64,000 nucleotides of DNA from the NCBI RefSeq assembly GCF_021655555.1, contig NZ_AP023086.1, positions 4,866,685 through 4,930,684 of the forward strand, in the 5' to 3' direction. The stretch comes from Marinagarivorans cellulosilyticus (lineage in GTDB: Bacteria > Pseudomonadota > Gammaproteobacteria > Pseudomonadales > Cellvibrionaceae). Below the pieces are notes generated by a model. It was given only the letters and a program-made list of their open reading frames with translations, made no database searches and was not told the origin of the DNA. Below are positions 47,405 through 57,266 of this stretch, piece by piece; the first letter of the stretch is position 1; every line of letters starts with the position of its first letter. Both the position numbers and the translations under genes were made by a program.

Positions 47405-47605
47405 GCCTAACCCCTATAGTTTTATATGGCGAAGGGCACATCATCTACAGCCCCCTGCGCAGTGCAACTCAGCTTCAGCTTTATTACTACAAGCCACCAT
47501 AATCGAATTGTAAAAGCTCGTAAAACATTCGTGTTAACGATGGTATTAGAAATGCCATCAACCTAGAATCGCCGTTACAGGCCAATATATAGGTGAATAA
47601 AAATC
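47405..47605. other. Divergent promoter region
   Basis: Between the divergent VIT and 105-aa genes; nothing further seen. Confidence 0.4.
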
Positions 47606-47923
47606 ATGGATAGTGGAGAAATTATTTTGAATGCACTGGGTGTTAACCAAAAAGCTGAAAGCGAATTAATCAGCATAGCCATACACTATGAAATTTTATT
47701 TAAGCAGCGTCTTAACTGGATTATAGATACTGGCCAATGCATACAGGTACTCAACCAACTGACAGGCAGCGACAACAAAGACCTACAAGAACGCATATTA
47801 CGCTTTCATAAAGCACTAAATGTTGCAGAAAAAAAGTATTTGGCCAAAAAAGGGCTAACCTTCCCATTCGGCAATAAACGATCTGTTAACGCCCGAAGCA
47901 TGCAGAAAAACAGCGCAAATTAG
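47606..47923 (+). CDS. Unknown 105-aa protein
   Basis: Mostly alpha-helical, soluble, no recognised domain (MDSGEIILNALGV...). ATG 47606; no strong ribosome site. It is a stand-alone gene between the divergent VIT gene and the convergent DUF3581 gene. Confidence 0.5.
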   Translation: MDSGEIILNALGVNQKAESELISIAIHYEILFKQRLNWIIDTGQCIQVLNQLTGSDNKDLQERILRFHKALNVAEKKYLAKKGLTFPFGNKRSVNARSMQKNSAN

Positions 47924-47993
47924 CTGCGCTATAACTGCAACTGCGATGAATAGCTCGGCCCGCACCCGATAGCACTAAGCCTATGCCAAAAAC

Positions 47994-48683
47994 CTACAAC
48001 ACCCGACTATTATAGCGCTCGATAAGCTCATCCATTGCGGCTTTATCGTAATCGACAATACCGGAAACAAGCATAATCTTTTCACCTTTTCCGACAACCT
48101 CATCGCCATCTTTCCAAGTGAAGGGTAATGTGAAGCTGCCGCGCTTGCCTTCGGAAGTAAAAATCGGAGCGAGTGACTCTAAAATAGGGTTTTTAATGTC
48201 GGTGCGGTCGAAGTGTACCGACATGCTCTGGTACATCACCATCGGCCGCTTAGGATTTATCATCACATCCTGAGCCGACATAGTAGGTACCAAAATATGA
48301 GGAAAAGCTTCGCCAGAAAAAGCCACATACTGCTTAATAATACTTTCGATAGTACTAGGGTCGGTATTGTTTTCGCCAGAGCGCGACACCGTTACATACG
48401 TTTTGCTCTCATCAGAAAACGCCAGTGTGGCTGATGGCTCTGGCAAAGTGATTACCGATTTTTCTGTAATCATATTATCGAACGAGAACTGCATATTTTG
48501 TGATATGCCGTACCTTAATAAAACAACCGCAAATAATAGGTCGCCAGGTACACAAAAGCGCTTAGCGTCGGCGTTGTGCAGTGGGTTGTAATCCCCTGCG
48601 ATCTCTTTTGCAAACCGGCTAGCCTGTTCGCGGGTAAAAGACAAAGTATTATTATTGAGTTGGTAAAAGTCGCTAAGCATCAT
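47994..48683 (-). CDS. DUF3581 hotdog-fold protein
   Basis: The preferred start (MMLSDFYQL) is at 48683; an ATG further up at 48752 is less likely. About 230 aa. A MaoC-like EIAGDYNPLHN segment gives the hotdog dehydratase/thioesterase look that defines DUF3581. The family is found widely in marine gammaproteobacteria without a known reaction. It stands alone, facing away from the fapA gene. Confidence 0.8.
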   Translation of the reverse strand: MMLSDFYQLNNNTLSFTREQASRFAKEIAGDYNPLHNADAKRFCVPGDLLFAVVLLRYGISQNMQFSFDNMITEKSVITLPEPSATLAFSDESKTYVTVSRSGENNTDPSTIESIIKQYVAFSGEAFPHILVPTMSAQDVMINPKRPMVMYQSMSVHFDRTDIKNPILESLAPIFTSEGKRGSFTLPFTWKDGDEVVGKGEKIMLVSGIVDYDKAAMDELIERYNSRVL

Positions 48684-48902
48684 CAAGTGGTCTAGTAAGC
48701 AGAAAAAGGCTGCGAATATTACGCTTTTGGCGCCGCTTTTACAAACCAACAAGCGCTACTTTCCACCTCAAACAACCCTTTAGGGTTAAAGGTATCTCTG
48801 TAAGCTGCCCACACGGCGGATAAACCCAGCTTAAGGCTGAGCAATTGCAGAAGCCATGGGATTTAACAGCAGGTTTTAGCTTTATGTACTATACATTGAG
48901 TT

Positions 48903-50555
48903 ATGACCGATACTCCGCCAGAAACCAGCGCAAATAGACCAGCGCCCAGCTACCGCCTGCACTATGACCAGAGCGCAAAAGCACTTATTGGTGTAGTGCA
49001 TGCAAAAGCCAGCACGTTTGTTTCGCACGAACATTTAAAGCCGAAAATTAAAGCCCTAGGTTGCGAGCAATTTTATTTTATTGAGCACGGCATAGAACGA
49101 TTTCTGCAAAAACTTAAAAAAGGCGAGATCGGCCACTACACCCTAGCCGAAAAACGCGATGCCAGTATTCACGTTAGCGTATCAGCCGATAAACTGTCTG
49201 CCCGCGCACAAACGACTATCGCCTATGGCGGCGCCCCATTAAGCCTTGAACAAATTCTTCAAGCAATTAAAGCAGTACAAATTACCAGTCACTGCATCGA
49301 TAAAACCCAAATAGCTAAGCTCGTAAATAGTACTAAGGACGCAGACATAATATTTGCTAACGCAATACCGCCACAGCACGGGCAAGATGCCAAGCTTGTC
49401 CCCCTAGTTAAAAGCGCCTTAAGCGTGGTAAAAGACACCAACAAAGCCACCAATATTGACCAACACGAGATATTTGAATTTGTCGTTGTAGAACAAGGTC
49501 AAGCCTTAATGCAGCGCATACCCGCAACCGAAGGTACAGCCGGTATTACGGTTACCGGCAGGACCATTAAAGCTAACCCCGGTAAAAACAAAACTTTTAC
49601 AAAGCCTTTTATTGGGGTAGAGCCAAGCCCTGATGATGCCAACATATTACAAGCCGCTATTAAAGGCCACCCAGTTATAAGCTCTACCGGCGTACGCGTT
49701 GACCCAGTAATGACGATTAAAGCCGTTGATATTCACAGTGGTAATATCCACTACGATGGCAGTCTTTATGTTCAGCAAGATATTAATAGCGGTTACAAAA
49801 TAGCCGTAACCGGCGATGTTATTGTTAAGGGCAGCATATACCAAGCCTGCATCGAAGCCGGCGGTAATATAATTGCCGGCGGTGGCGTACATGCCAAAAT
49901 TAACGGGGATAACGCCAACTGCACATTAACGGCAAAAGGCGACATTCAAGCCAAATTTTTCCACCAATGCCAAGTGCACAGCCAAGCCAATGTACACGCC
50001 CGTGAATATATTATGCAATGCCAAATACAAGCCGCAAATAGCATTAATGCGGGCCAAGATGGCGGAAAAGGCGCAATTATTGGCGGCACTTGCCGCGCAG
50101 GTCAGCGAGTGCATGCAAAAATACTGGGGAACGATGCCTATCTAGCTACACACATTATTATTGGCGCACAAGAACACCCCAACCCCGAAGCGCAGCAACT
50201 AAAAACAAAAATTAAGCGCCGCTATGATGAACAAAAACAGCTCCGCAGTATTCTAAATAAAATACAAAACCAGAATGCCCCCACTAGAGTAGGCCAAGTT
50301 ACCCTGGATAAGGCTCGAAAAATAGAAGATACATTACTGCTAATTCAACAACAAATTACAACCCTTGAGAGTCATTTAAAAATACATTCATCGGAACAGC
50401 TCAATAACCTGCCGTTACAAGTTATTGTCGACAATATTGCCTACCTAAATGTGCAAGTCGTTATTGATGGTGCAAGCTGGAAATGCACCGAAGAAAAACG
50501 CCGATTTAAAATTAACTTGTTTCAACATACATTGCAGATAAGCCCACTCACCTAG
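48903..50555 (+). CDS. FapA/DUF342 protein
   Basis: 550 aa. The DUF342 (FapA) domain with repeated beta-helix turns ('GDVIVKGSIYQACIEAGGNI', 'GGVHAKINGDNANCTL') covers about 170-440, followed by a coiled-coil C-terminus. Members are polymerising proteins linked to flagellar placement or surface polymers in some species. No flagellar genes are nearby. The downstream CBS gene (24 bp) is probably co-transcribed. Confidence 0.88.
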   Translation: MTDTPPETSANRPAPSYRLHYDQSAKALIGVVHAKASTFVSHEHLKPKIKALGCEQFYFIEHGIERFLQKLKKGEIGHYTLAEKRDASIHVSVSADKLSARAQTTIAYGGAPLSLEQILQAIKAVQITSHCIDKTQIAKLVNSTKDADIIFANAIPPQHGQDAKLVPLVKSALSVVKDTNKATNIDQHEIFEFVVVEQGQALMQRIPATEGTAGITVTGRTIKANPGKNKTFTKPFIGVEPSPDDANILQAAIKGHPVISSTGVRVDPVMTIKAVDIHSGNIHYDGSLYVQQDINSGYKIAVTGDVIVKGSIYQACIEAGGNIIAGGGVHAKINGDNANCTLTAKGDIQAKFFHQCQVHSQANVHAREYIMQCQIQAANSINAGQDGGKGAIIGGTCRAGQRVHAKILGNDAYLATHIIIGAQEHPNPEAQQLKTKIKRRYDEQKQLRSILNKIQNQNAPTRVGQVTLDKARKIEDTLLLIQQQITTLESHLKIHSSEQLNNLPLQVIVDNIAYLNVQVVIDGASWKCTEEKRRFKINLFQHTLQISPLT

Positions 50556-50579
50556 TGCTTACTACATAAAGGATAAATT

Positions 50580-51008
50580 ATGCACGTTGCCAATATTATG
50601 ACCAAAAAAGTACATACTGTTGCCCCTGAAGATTGCCTATCGACATTAAATGATATTTTTTTAAATGTAACCTATCGGCATTTATTAGTTGAAAAACATG
50701 GGCGACTGGTAGGCGTAATATCTGACCGCGATACACTAAAACACCTAAGCCCGTTTATAGGCCAGCAACTAGAGCGCAAAGAAGATCGCAATCAACTAAA
50801 TCTAAAAGTAAGCGATATTATGTCTACCCGGCTAATTACTGTAGACCCAGAAACACTCATCGATTCGGCATCTATATTATTGCTCGAAAACAACATCAGC
50901 TGTTTACCCGTAATTAAAGGCGATATGAAAATTGATGGCATTCTAAGCTGGAAAGATATTTTGCAATACCATGTTTATGGTGAGGACAAGTTACAGGCTC
51001 TATCCTAA
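50580..51008 (+). CDS. Two-CBS-domain protein
   Basis: 142 aa consisting of two CBS motifs (MHVANIMTKKVHTVAP and VSDIMSTRLITVDPETL). Such Bateman modules bind adenine nucleotides or c-di-nucleotides and regulate partner proteins. A good AAGGATAA ribosome site precedes the ATG, 24 bp after fapA. The stop codon is the first base pair region of repeat family B copy 2. Confidence 0.92.
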   Translation: MHVANIMTKKVHTVAPEDCLSTLNDIFLNVTYRHLLVEKHGRLVGVISDRDTLKHLSPFIGQQLERKEDRNQLNLKVSDIMSTRLITVDPETLIDSASILLLENNISCLPVIKGDMKIDGILSWKDILQYHVYGEDKLQALS

Positions 51009-51196
51009 CGCTGCATTAGCTTTTCTGCCCAGATGCTTTTAGAGTGTTATTTATAGCTTTGAACGGGTATTTTTCGGATTGATGCTAGTAACACTAGGTG
51101 AGATCCAGAAAAATTGAGTACGACGCTAGAAAAGCTGCTAATGCCGCTATAGAAGCAGCGAAGCGACTCTGAGCCAAAAGTTAATGCAGCGTTAGG
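51004..51196. repeat. Repeat family B, copy 2
   Basis: 193 bp with 15-bp inverted ends CCTAACGCTGCATTA / TAATGCAGCGTTAGG. In the copy at 33000 both arms carry GTTGC/GCAAC at this place instead of GCTGC/GCAGC, so the arms co-vary. Starts on the stop codon of the CBS gene. Confidence 0.85.
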
Positions 51197-51920
51197 GTTT
51201 ATCTAGCGGGGCTAGTTATCAATTAGCGCCATGTTTATTTTTAGCTGGATTATGGCGCGGGTTAAAGCGGGGAGTGTATTTTGAAGGACTGGGGCGCAAT
51301 ACAGGGCAATTATTACCCTGTGTACGCTAAAGGCGTAGTTTCAACAACGGCTATGCCCTTCAGGAATAAATCCGTCCAGTTTAAAAGCGCTAAACGCCTC
51401 ATCACAATATTTACCACGTCCTATACCCTTTAACTTTTAATCTTTTAATCTTTTAATCTTTTAAACTTTTAAACTTTTAAACTTTTAAACAATTAGTAGT
51501 CGTATGCGATTGACGCAACAGACGGGTTCGGCCTGAACTAATTACAATTTCACTGCAAACGCCAATATCACCTCGCGACAATAGAACGCGCCAAATAATT
51601 AACCTGCACCAACGGCCTACGTCGCCCTGGCGAAACTTCTGCAATTATTCTTCTAAACAAGGTCCGTTCAAACTATTAGGCATAACGGTACTTTTATTTT
51701 TATTGGATCAGCTATTTTTGATCGCATCATTCTCATTTTCGGCCGCCAAATATGCGCATTTAATTACACATATGGCCACGGTAATTTTTCACCCGAAAAA
51801 ATATGACGCACTCGACTTTAATTGCGCGCGAATAGATTGATTAGGTTACATCAGCGGGGTAAATAACTAAGAACCCAATCATTAGTACATAACAATTATA
51901 GAATTTAGGACGCGGCAATA
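51197..51920. other. Intergenic region before the CE12 genes
   Basis: No gene seen. It contains an 8-bp tandem repeat at 51433-51489 and must contain the promoter of the CE12 pair. Confidence 0.5.
51433..51489 (+). repeat. CTTTTAAW octamer tandem repeat (~7 copies)
   Basis: Perfectly phased CTTTTAAT then CTTTTAAA units upstream of the CE12 operon; copy number could vary by slippage. Confidence 0.8.
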
Positions 51921-53252
51921 ATGAAATACCTTACGCTAACGCCTTTTATATTGGCGCTTTGCGCTTGCACTGGGGCACAGCACGAAGCAACATCGGCAAT
52001 TAATGCTTCGTCCTCCGTTTTAGCGGCTAGCTCTTCGGTAGCATCGCTCTCCAGTTCGTCGTCGATTTCGTCAACTTCAAGCAGCGAAGCGCCACAACCA
52101 ATCACCTTTATCGAGGAGTCAGACCAAGCCTTTTGTACATTCAATGGTGCAATTGAAATCGATCACACAGGCTTCACTGGGGATGGTTACGCCAATGCCA
52201 GTAACGCGCTAAACGCGGCGCTGACGTGGTCTATTCAACTTGATGAGCCGGGCAACTATAGTTTAGACATTCGTTTTGCCAACGGCGGCGCGACAGATCG
52301 CACGGCAACGTTTACCGCCAGCGGAAAAAGCCAAAGCCTAGCTTTTCCGGCGGGCAGCGGTTGGACCGATTGGCAAACGCAAACGCTTAACGTCTCACTA
52401 AACGCAGGCAATCACCTGCTAACGCTTACCCCCCAAACATCGGCCGGGCTTGCCAATATAGACTCCCTTAGCATCAAAGGGCCTTCCATAGCCCAGCCAG
52501 GCATGTGCCCCGCTCAAGCGCCCATTGCTGTTTGGCTTGCCGGCGACTCGACGGTAGCCAATGGCCAAACACCCTGCCCTGTAGGTTGGGGTAAAACACT
52601 CCCCGAATACTTCAACGACAAAGTGACGGTACACAACCGAGCTGTAGGCGGGCGCAGTGTGCGCACCTGGCTTTACGATGTTAGTGATCGAATGGCTAGT
52701 GACGGTGAGTGCGCCATTAGCTACGCCAACGGCAGCCCCGTTTTGCAACAGCGCTGGACTTCAATGCTCAATGAGATGAAAGCGGGTGATTGGCTATTCA
52801 TACAATTTGGCATTAATGATGGCTCGCGCACCTGCCCGCGTCACGTTGGGCAAACCGCCTTCCGTGATGCCTACTCCTATATGGCAAACGAAGCTATTGC
52901 CCGCGGAGCAAACCCAGTGCTGGTAACGCCAGCACCGATGATCCGCTGCAGTGGCAGCACTGCTGTTGCCAACCGTGGCTTTATTGATGCGGTTAAAAGT
53001 GTTGGCGAACAACTGAATTTGCCGGTAATTGACCTGCACCAGCTCGGCATCGACCGTTACAACCAGCTTGGCTTCTGCCCAGTAGAAGGCGGCGATGTGT
53101 CGGCCAGTACAGGCGGCGAGGTTGGGGCATATTTTTGCAACGATCACACCCATTTTGATACCCCGGGCGCTCGCGACATCGCCGCAATAATAACCAATGC
53201 ACTGGGCGCACAGGGCTTGTCTTTAGCTGACTACCTGCTTCCTAACAATTAA
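51921..53252 (+). CDS. CE12-type esterase lipoprotein with CBM35-like domain
   Basis: 443 aa. Lipobox LCAC; serine-rich linker (about 30-60); CBM35-like domain (about 65-185) with GDGYANASNAL; SGNH esterase (about 195-440) with block I AGDSTVANG (Ser near 207), Gly block NRAVGGRSV, Asn block FGINDG and catalytic NDHTHFD. Rhamnogalacturonan/xylan acetyl esterase activity is expected from the CE12 family. It is 17 bp ahead of a paralogue; ribosome site AGGACG. Confidence 0.85.
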   Translation: MKYLTLTPFILALCACTGAQHEATSAINASSSVLAASSSVASLSSSSSISSTSSSEAPQPITFIEESDQAFCTFNGAIEIDHTGFTGDGYANASNALNAALTWSIQLDEPGNYSLDIRFANGGATDRTATFTASGKSQSLAFPAGSGWTDWQTQTLNVSLNAGNHLLTLTPQTSAGLANIDSLSIKGPSIAQPGMCPAQAPIAVWLAGDSTVANGQTPCPVGWGKTLPEYFNDKVTVHNRAVGGRSVRTWLYDVSDRMASDGECAISYANGSPVLQQRWTSMLNEMKAGDWLFIQFGINDGSRTCPRHVGQTAFRDAYSYMANEAIARGANPVLVTPAPMIRCSGSTAVANRGFIDAVKSVGEQLNLPVIDLHQLGIDRYNQLGFCPVEGGDVSASTGGEVGAYFCNDHTHFDTPGARDIAAIITNALGAQGLSLADYLLPNN

Positions 53253-53269
53253 GTTCAAAGGAAATTTCA

Positions 53270-54859
53270 ATGCAATACTTTGGCAACATCACCGCAAGCA
53301 ACATCACCACAAAAACCCCACGCCGAGGCTTCTGGCTTGGCGCCATCACACTCAATTTACTTGTTGGAATGGCAGGGTGCGATGGCCAATCCGTTACTCA
53401 GGATTCCTCCAGCTCGGCACCTGTGGCCAGCCAAACGGCTCACAGTAGTAGCCTGCCGAATTCGAGCAGCGCGTTAAGCTCAAGTAGCTCGTCCATGGCC
53501 ATGCTTAATACGCAGGTTACCCTGCAAGAACAGTCAAAAGGCATGTGTTTAATAGAGGGCATAGTAGAGGCCGACCATGATGGTTTTGTCGGCGCAGGTT
53601 ATGCCAATGCCAACAACGAAATAGGCGCTGCAGTTGTTTGGCATGTGCGTGTACTAACCCCAGGCCAACACACCTTCACACTGCGCTACGCCTATGGCGG
53701 TGCTGGTGCCCGCGATGGCGAAATTAGCGTGAACGGACAAGCCATGGAAACACTCAGCCTGCCATCAACACAAGCGTGGGACAATTGGCAGGAACAAACG
53801 ATTAACCTCGACTTAGCCTACGGTGGCAATACTATCCGTTATGCTGCGACCGGCGCCGGTGGCTTAGCGAATATCGACTCACTCACAATTGAGGGCTACG
53901 GCATTGAGCAAGGCAACTGTGCCTCTGCCGATATTATTATCGACGGCGGAGCCGCAATGCCGCAGGTTCCAACCACCATTCGAGCCGCCACCTTCGATGC
54001 CGGTGCAAGCGAAGTCAGCGGCTACGATTGGGATTTTGGCGACGGCTCGCAAGGCAGTGGCGAAAGCGTTAACCATACATTTAACGATGCTGGTGAATAT
54101 ATTGTCACGCTAACTGTCACCGATATTCACGGTGATCAAACACAGGTTAAACGGCCCGTGCGTGTAACCGACTCACTAGGCCCGGTACGGATATTTATCG
54201 CCGGCGACTCGACCGTATCGACCTATAACGATACCTCCAGCCCCAATGATCAGGCCGGTTGGGGGCAAATGTTACACGAGAGCTACAACGATCAAGTCAC
54301 CGTATTCAACCATGCCGTTGGCGGGCGAACGGCGCGGCGCTTTATTGATGAAGGGCGCCTGGATAGAATCTGGGACGAAGCCAGAGCTGGAGACTACCTA
54401 CTGGTACAGTTCGGCACGAATGATGGGCATAGGTCGGCAACCTACCAAATCAATGGCCAGCAAATTCCTTATTACCTCGACCCAGCCACAAGCTTTAAAA
54501 CCTGGCTACAGCGCTATGTCGATGGTGCCCGCAGTCGTGATATCAAGCTAGTGTTTGTCACACCACCACCGCGCAACTCGGCTTATTGTACCGGCGGCAA
54601 TGGTACCGGTGGCCATGCCCAAGGCATGCGCGAACTGGCCGCCAGCACAGGCACACCATTGGTAGATTTAAATAGAAAGTCGGTGGATTATTTAATGGCC
54701 ATCTGCCCGGCGCCAACCCCAGAGGATTTCTTTTTGTTACGCGGCAACGGCACCGTTGATGGTACACACTTCCAAGAAAACGGAGCACGCATTATGAGCC
54801 GCATGGTAGCCGATGGCATTGGCGAAGCGCAGCTACCACTTGATCAGCATCGGCGCTAG
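53270..54859 (+). CDS. CE12-type esterase lipoprotein with CBM35-like and PKD domains
   Basis: 529 aa. Lipobox near MAGC after a basic N-terminus; serine-rich linker; CBM35-like domain (about 80-205) with GAGYANANNE; PKD domain (about 220-295) with YDWDFGDGS; then SGNH esterase with AGDSTVSTY, NHAVGGRTA, FGTNDGH and DGTHFQENG. Ribosome site AAGGAAA precedes the ATG. It is a paralogue of the upstream gene with an added PKD module, and the pair is likely one operon for pectin or xylan deacetylation. Confidence 0.85.
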   Translation: MQYFGNITASNITTKTPRRGFWLGAITLNLLVGMAGCDGQSVTQDSSSSAPVASQTAHSSSLPNSSSALSSSSSSMAMLNTQVTLQEQSKGMCLIEGIVEADHDGFVGAGYANANNEIGAAVVWHVRVLTPGQHTFTLRYAYGGAGARDGEISVNGQAMETLSLPSTQAWDNWQEQTINLDLAYGGNTIRYAATGAGGLANIDSLTIEGYGIEQGNCASADIIIDGGAAMPQVPTTIRAATFDAGASEVSGYDWDFGDGSQGSGESVNHTFNDAGEYIVTLTVTDIHGDQTQVKRPVRVTDSLGPVRIFIAGDSTVSTYNDTSSPNDQAGWGQMLHESYNDQVTVFNHAVGGRTARRFIDEGRLDRIWDEARAGDYLLVQFGTNDGHRSATYQINGQQIPYYLDPATSFKTWLQRYVDGARSRDIKLVFVTPPPRNSAYCTGGNGTGGHAQGMRELAASTGTPLVDLNRKSVDYLMAICPAPTPEDFFLLRGNGTVDGTHFQENGARIMSRMVADGIGEAQLPLDQHRR

Positions 54860-54929
54860 GGTATTGCATAATTGCGTTTTAAAGGGGCAGCTCCCGCTGC
54901 CCCAATGCGATCTCCAGCGTTACTGACCA

Positions 54930-55070
54930 TCATTTCGCACGCAGCTGAATAGTGAAATGATTTTTCCCGCTGCATTTATCTTCCCCGATTAAAACGATTA
55001 CTTGATGCAACGCGAGCAAACATGAAACCAGCTGGTTTGACCAAAAGAAACTTAACGCTCTGCTTGCATA
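54930..55070 (-). pseudogene. Decayed Y1 transposase 5' remnant
   Basis: On the minus strand this encodes a distorted version of the transposase N-terminus (ASRALSFFWSNQL ... IGEDKCSGKN compared with ARRTLISLDQTSW ... MGEDKYSGKN). It keeps the GEDK.SGKN core but no full gene follows. It marks an older insertion of the same family. Confidence 0.6.
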
Positions 55071-55217
55071 CGCCATATAAACACCCCTCAACCATTTTTT
55101 TACTTTGTAAAAGTGTAGCTGATGGGTAAGGTAAGACATTACCGGTTATTGGGTGCTGGGTGTTCTATTTTTTATTTTACTTTAATAGCCACCTAGATCT
55201 CATGATGGCTATTACAT

Positions 55218-56054
55218 TTAATGTGCATTTTGTATATATTTTGTAAATTCAGACCTTAATGTTTGAATATCTCGCCCGTATTCAGAATAAACGGCTTTCT
55301 CAAACCTCTGCCCTGCCAATAACTTTTTTATTAGCTCTTCAAACTGCTGAGGACTTAAGTCATGCAGGTAGTGCACAAGTAATGCTCCAACTTTATATAA
55401 AACCCAGTTTACCGTACCATTGCTAACCGCATCACTTGGATCTTCGGTAGTGAACCAAAAGTCTAGGCTCCCTGACAAATACGACTCCCTTTCTTTAACA
55501 CTCAGAAAACGTTGAATGCTTCGACCTTGCGTGAACTTAGGACCGCCATTAGCAACGAACTCGGCAATCCCCTCTCTAAACCAAAGAGGAATGCCCTCAA
55601 TATGCGCTCTTTCACCTAGATGCGTATAAAATAAATAGTGAGTTAACTCATGTTTAGTTAATTTAGCAAGAGAGCCCCTGTTAAACGCCCCGGGGGAAAG
55701 AAATAGCTTGCCCCAGTAAACTGCTCCCCTAACGTTTTTAGAAAGATAAACATACTCATTAAAAACATCTTGAGATGAGCATATATAGATACTGATTGGC
55801 TTTTTAAATTTCGCCCCAAGAGCTACTTCAACGGCTTTTTGACTTTCATCCAAGCTGTTATTCAGGGTAACTGCATATTGCTCCGCTCCTTGTTCGTATT
55901 TTATACGCGCGTCACCTTCAAACGTTAAAAATTGATCTGTCGACTTATACTTAGCGTAAATGGCTTTTATCAGTAAAGGCTGTGTAGTTACTAACCCAAC
56001 AAGGCACATGGTTAGGATTAGCCCTGCCCACATTAGATATTTCTTATACTTCAC
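55218..56054 (-). CDS. Peptidase MA-like zinc metalloprotease
   Basis: The frame starts at a GTG (56054) with AGGGAT seven bases ahead. 278 aa, an N-terminal membrane anchor (WAGLILTMCLVGLVT), then a gluzincin domain with zinc motif HELTH (134-138) and the third-ligand Glu in FREGIAEF (about 165). It fits the Peptidase_MA-like clan. Its promoter region holds right-end stubs of the transposon, 32-76 bp upstream of the start. Substrate unknown; could protect or process cell-surface proteins. Confidence 0.8.
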   Translation of the reverse strand: MKYKKYLMWAGLILTMCLVGLVTTQPLLIKAIYAKYKSTDQFLTFEGDARIKYEQGAEQYAVTLNNSLDESQKAVEVALGAKFKKPISIYICSSQDVFNEYVYLSKNVRGAVYWGKLFLSPGAFNRGSLAKLTKHELTHYLFYTHLGERAHIEGIPLWFREGIAEFVANGGPKFTQGRSIQRFLSVKERESYLSGSLDFWFTTEDPSDAVSNGTVNWVLYKVGALLVHYLHDLSPQQFEELIKKLLAGQRFEKAVYSEYGRDIQTLRSEFTKYIQNAH

Positions 56055-56085
56055 TTGCTAATCCCTATGAGTGTTTACAGAACAG

Positions 56086-56130
56086 AATATTTACAGGACA
56101 TCCAAAACTAATTTATTTTAAGCCTAACTA
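56086..56130 (-). mobile_element. Right-end stub of the Y1 element
   Basis: Read on the minus strand, it is the last ~45 bases of the right end, TTTTGGATGTCCTGTAAATATT included, adjacent to the right end of the next truncated copy. Confidence 0.8.
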
Positions 56131-56767
56131 AATATTTACAGGACATCCAAAAATAATTTGTTTTAAGAGTAATCCTCACCTACGAAAGCCCTCAAACTGT
56201 AGATGCCACGATTGAGTAATAATACAATTTTTTCGAAAAAGAGATGGTTTTACTTGAGGTGATGCCTATTAGGCATCAAATATAAACCCACCAACATAAT
56301 GGGGGCTGCATCATGGGTTCAATAAAGTGGTATCTAACAACCAAACAATCGCCGAGCGGCACCCAATCCTTTAACCCAGCATTGATCGAGTTTTTCTGCG
56401 CAGGGCTTTATGGAATCACAGCGGCCAATACAGTGATGAAAATCGGTTTCAATACGGGGCATATTTTCTAGCCAGTCATCGCAATTAATTTCCAAACGCC
56501 TGAGTATTTTAGGTGATGCAAGTGCGATGGCGCCGCTCTTATTGGGTAGAATTGCTCGCCCCGTCCAGTCGATGAGCTCAAGATAATCGCGCCAGTAAAA
56601 GGGAATAACACCTGTAGAGCGCTGCCCTTGGTCTACAGAATCGGCAGTGGGAAGGTGATTCTTTTTAGGTGGTTTACAGAAATTGGCCAGCCTAATAGGT
56701 TTTTTATCTTTAGCTTTTTTAGCGGGTTTATTCAAAGACTGAATGCGCTGCTGAATAGCCGTAAAAT
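56131..56767 (-). mobile_element. 5'-truncated Y1 element (from codon ~203)
   Basis: Minus strand: starts within the transposase (TTTTACGGCTATTCAG), keeps the gene end, the GATGCCTAATAGGCATC hairpin region and the right end. Confidence 0.85.
56334..56767 (-). pseudogene. Transposase 3' fragment (codons ~203-344)
   Basis: Keeps the C-terminal ~140 residues from FTAIQQRIQ to the end. Its C-terminus combines EINCDDWLENMPR (copy 4 type) with CIGRCDSIKPC (copy 1 type), a mosaic. Confidence 0.85.
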
Positions 56768-57065
56768 AATATTTACAGGACATCCAAAACTAATTTATTT
56801 TAAGCCTAATACCCACCGACGAAAACCATCAAACTGTAGGTATCAGGAATGAGTAATTATACAATTTTTTCGAAAAACAGAAGGTTTTGCATGGGGTGAT
56901 GCCTATTAGACATCAAATACAAGCCCACCAACATAATGGGGCTGTGTCATCAGTTCAATGAAGTGGTATCTAACAACCAAACAATCGCCGAGCGGCACCT
57001 AATCCTTTAACCCAGCATTGATCAAGCTTTTCTGCACAGGGTTTTATGGAATCACAGCGGCCAAG
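56768..57065 (-). mobile_element. 5'-truncated Y1 element (from codon ~315)
   Basis: Minus strand: begins at GGCCGCTGTGATTCC near codon 315 and retains the right-end hairpin and terminus; flanked by right ends on both sides. Confidence 0.85.
56970..57065 (-). pseudogene. Transposase 3' fragment (last ~30 codons)
   Basis: Encodes the C-terminal CDSIKPC...ARRLFGC tail only. Confidence 0.8.
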
Positions 57066-57195
57066 AATATTTACAGGACATCCAAAACTAATTTACTTTA
57101 AGCCTAATACCCACCGACGAAAACCATCAAACTGTAGATATCACGATTGAGTAATAATACAATTTTTTCGAAAAAGAGATGGTTTTACTTGAGGT

Positions 57196-57212
57196 GATGC
57201 CTATTAGGCATC
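57196..57212 (-). other. Right-end hairpin of the Y1 element
   Basis: GATGCCT-ATT-AGGCATC perfect 7-bp stem, in the position of a transposase-recognised RE hairpin. Variants recur in the truncated copies. Confidence 0.6.
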
Positions 57213-57266
57213 AAATATAAACCCACCAACATAATGGGCTGTGGTATCGGTACAACGGAGTAGTTT

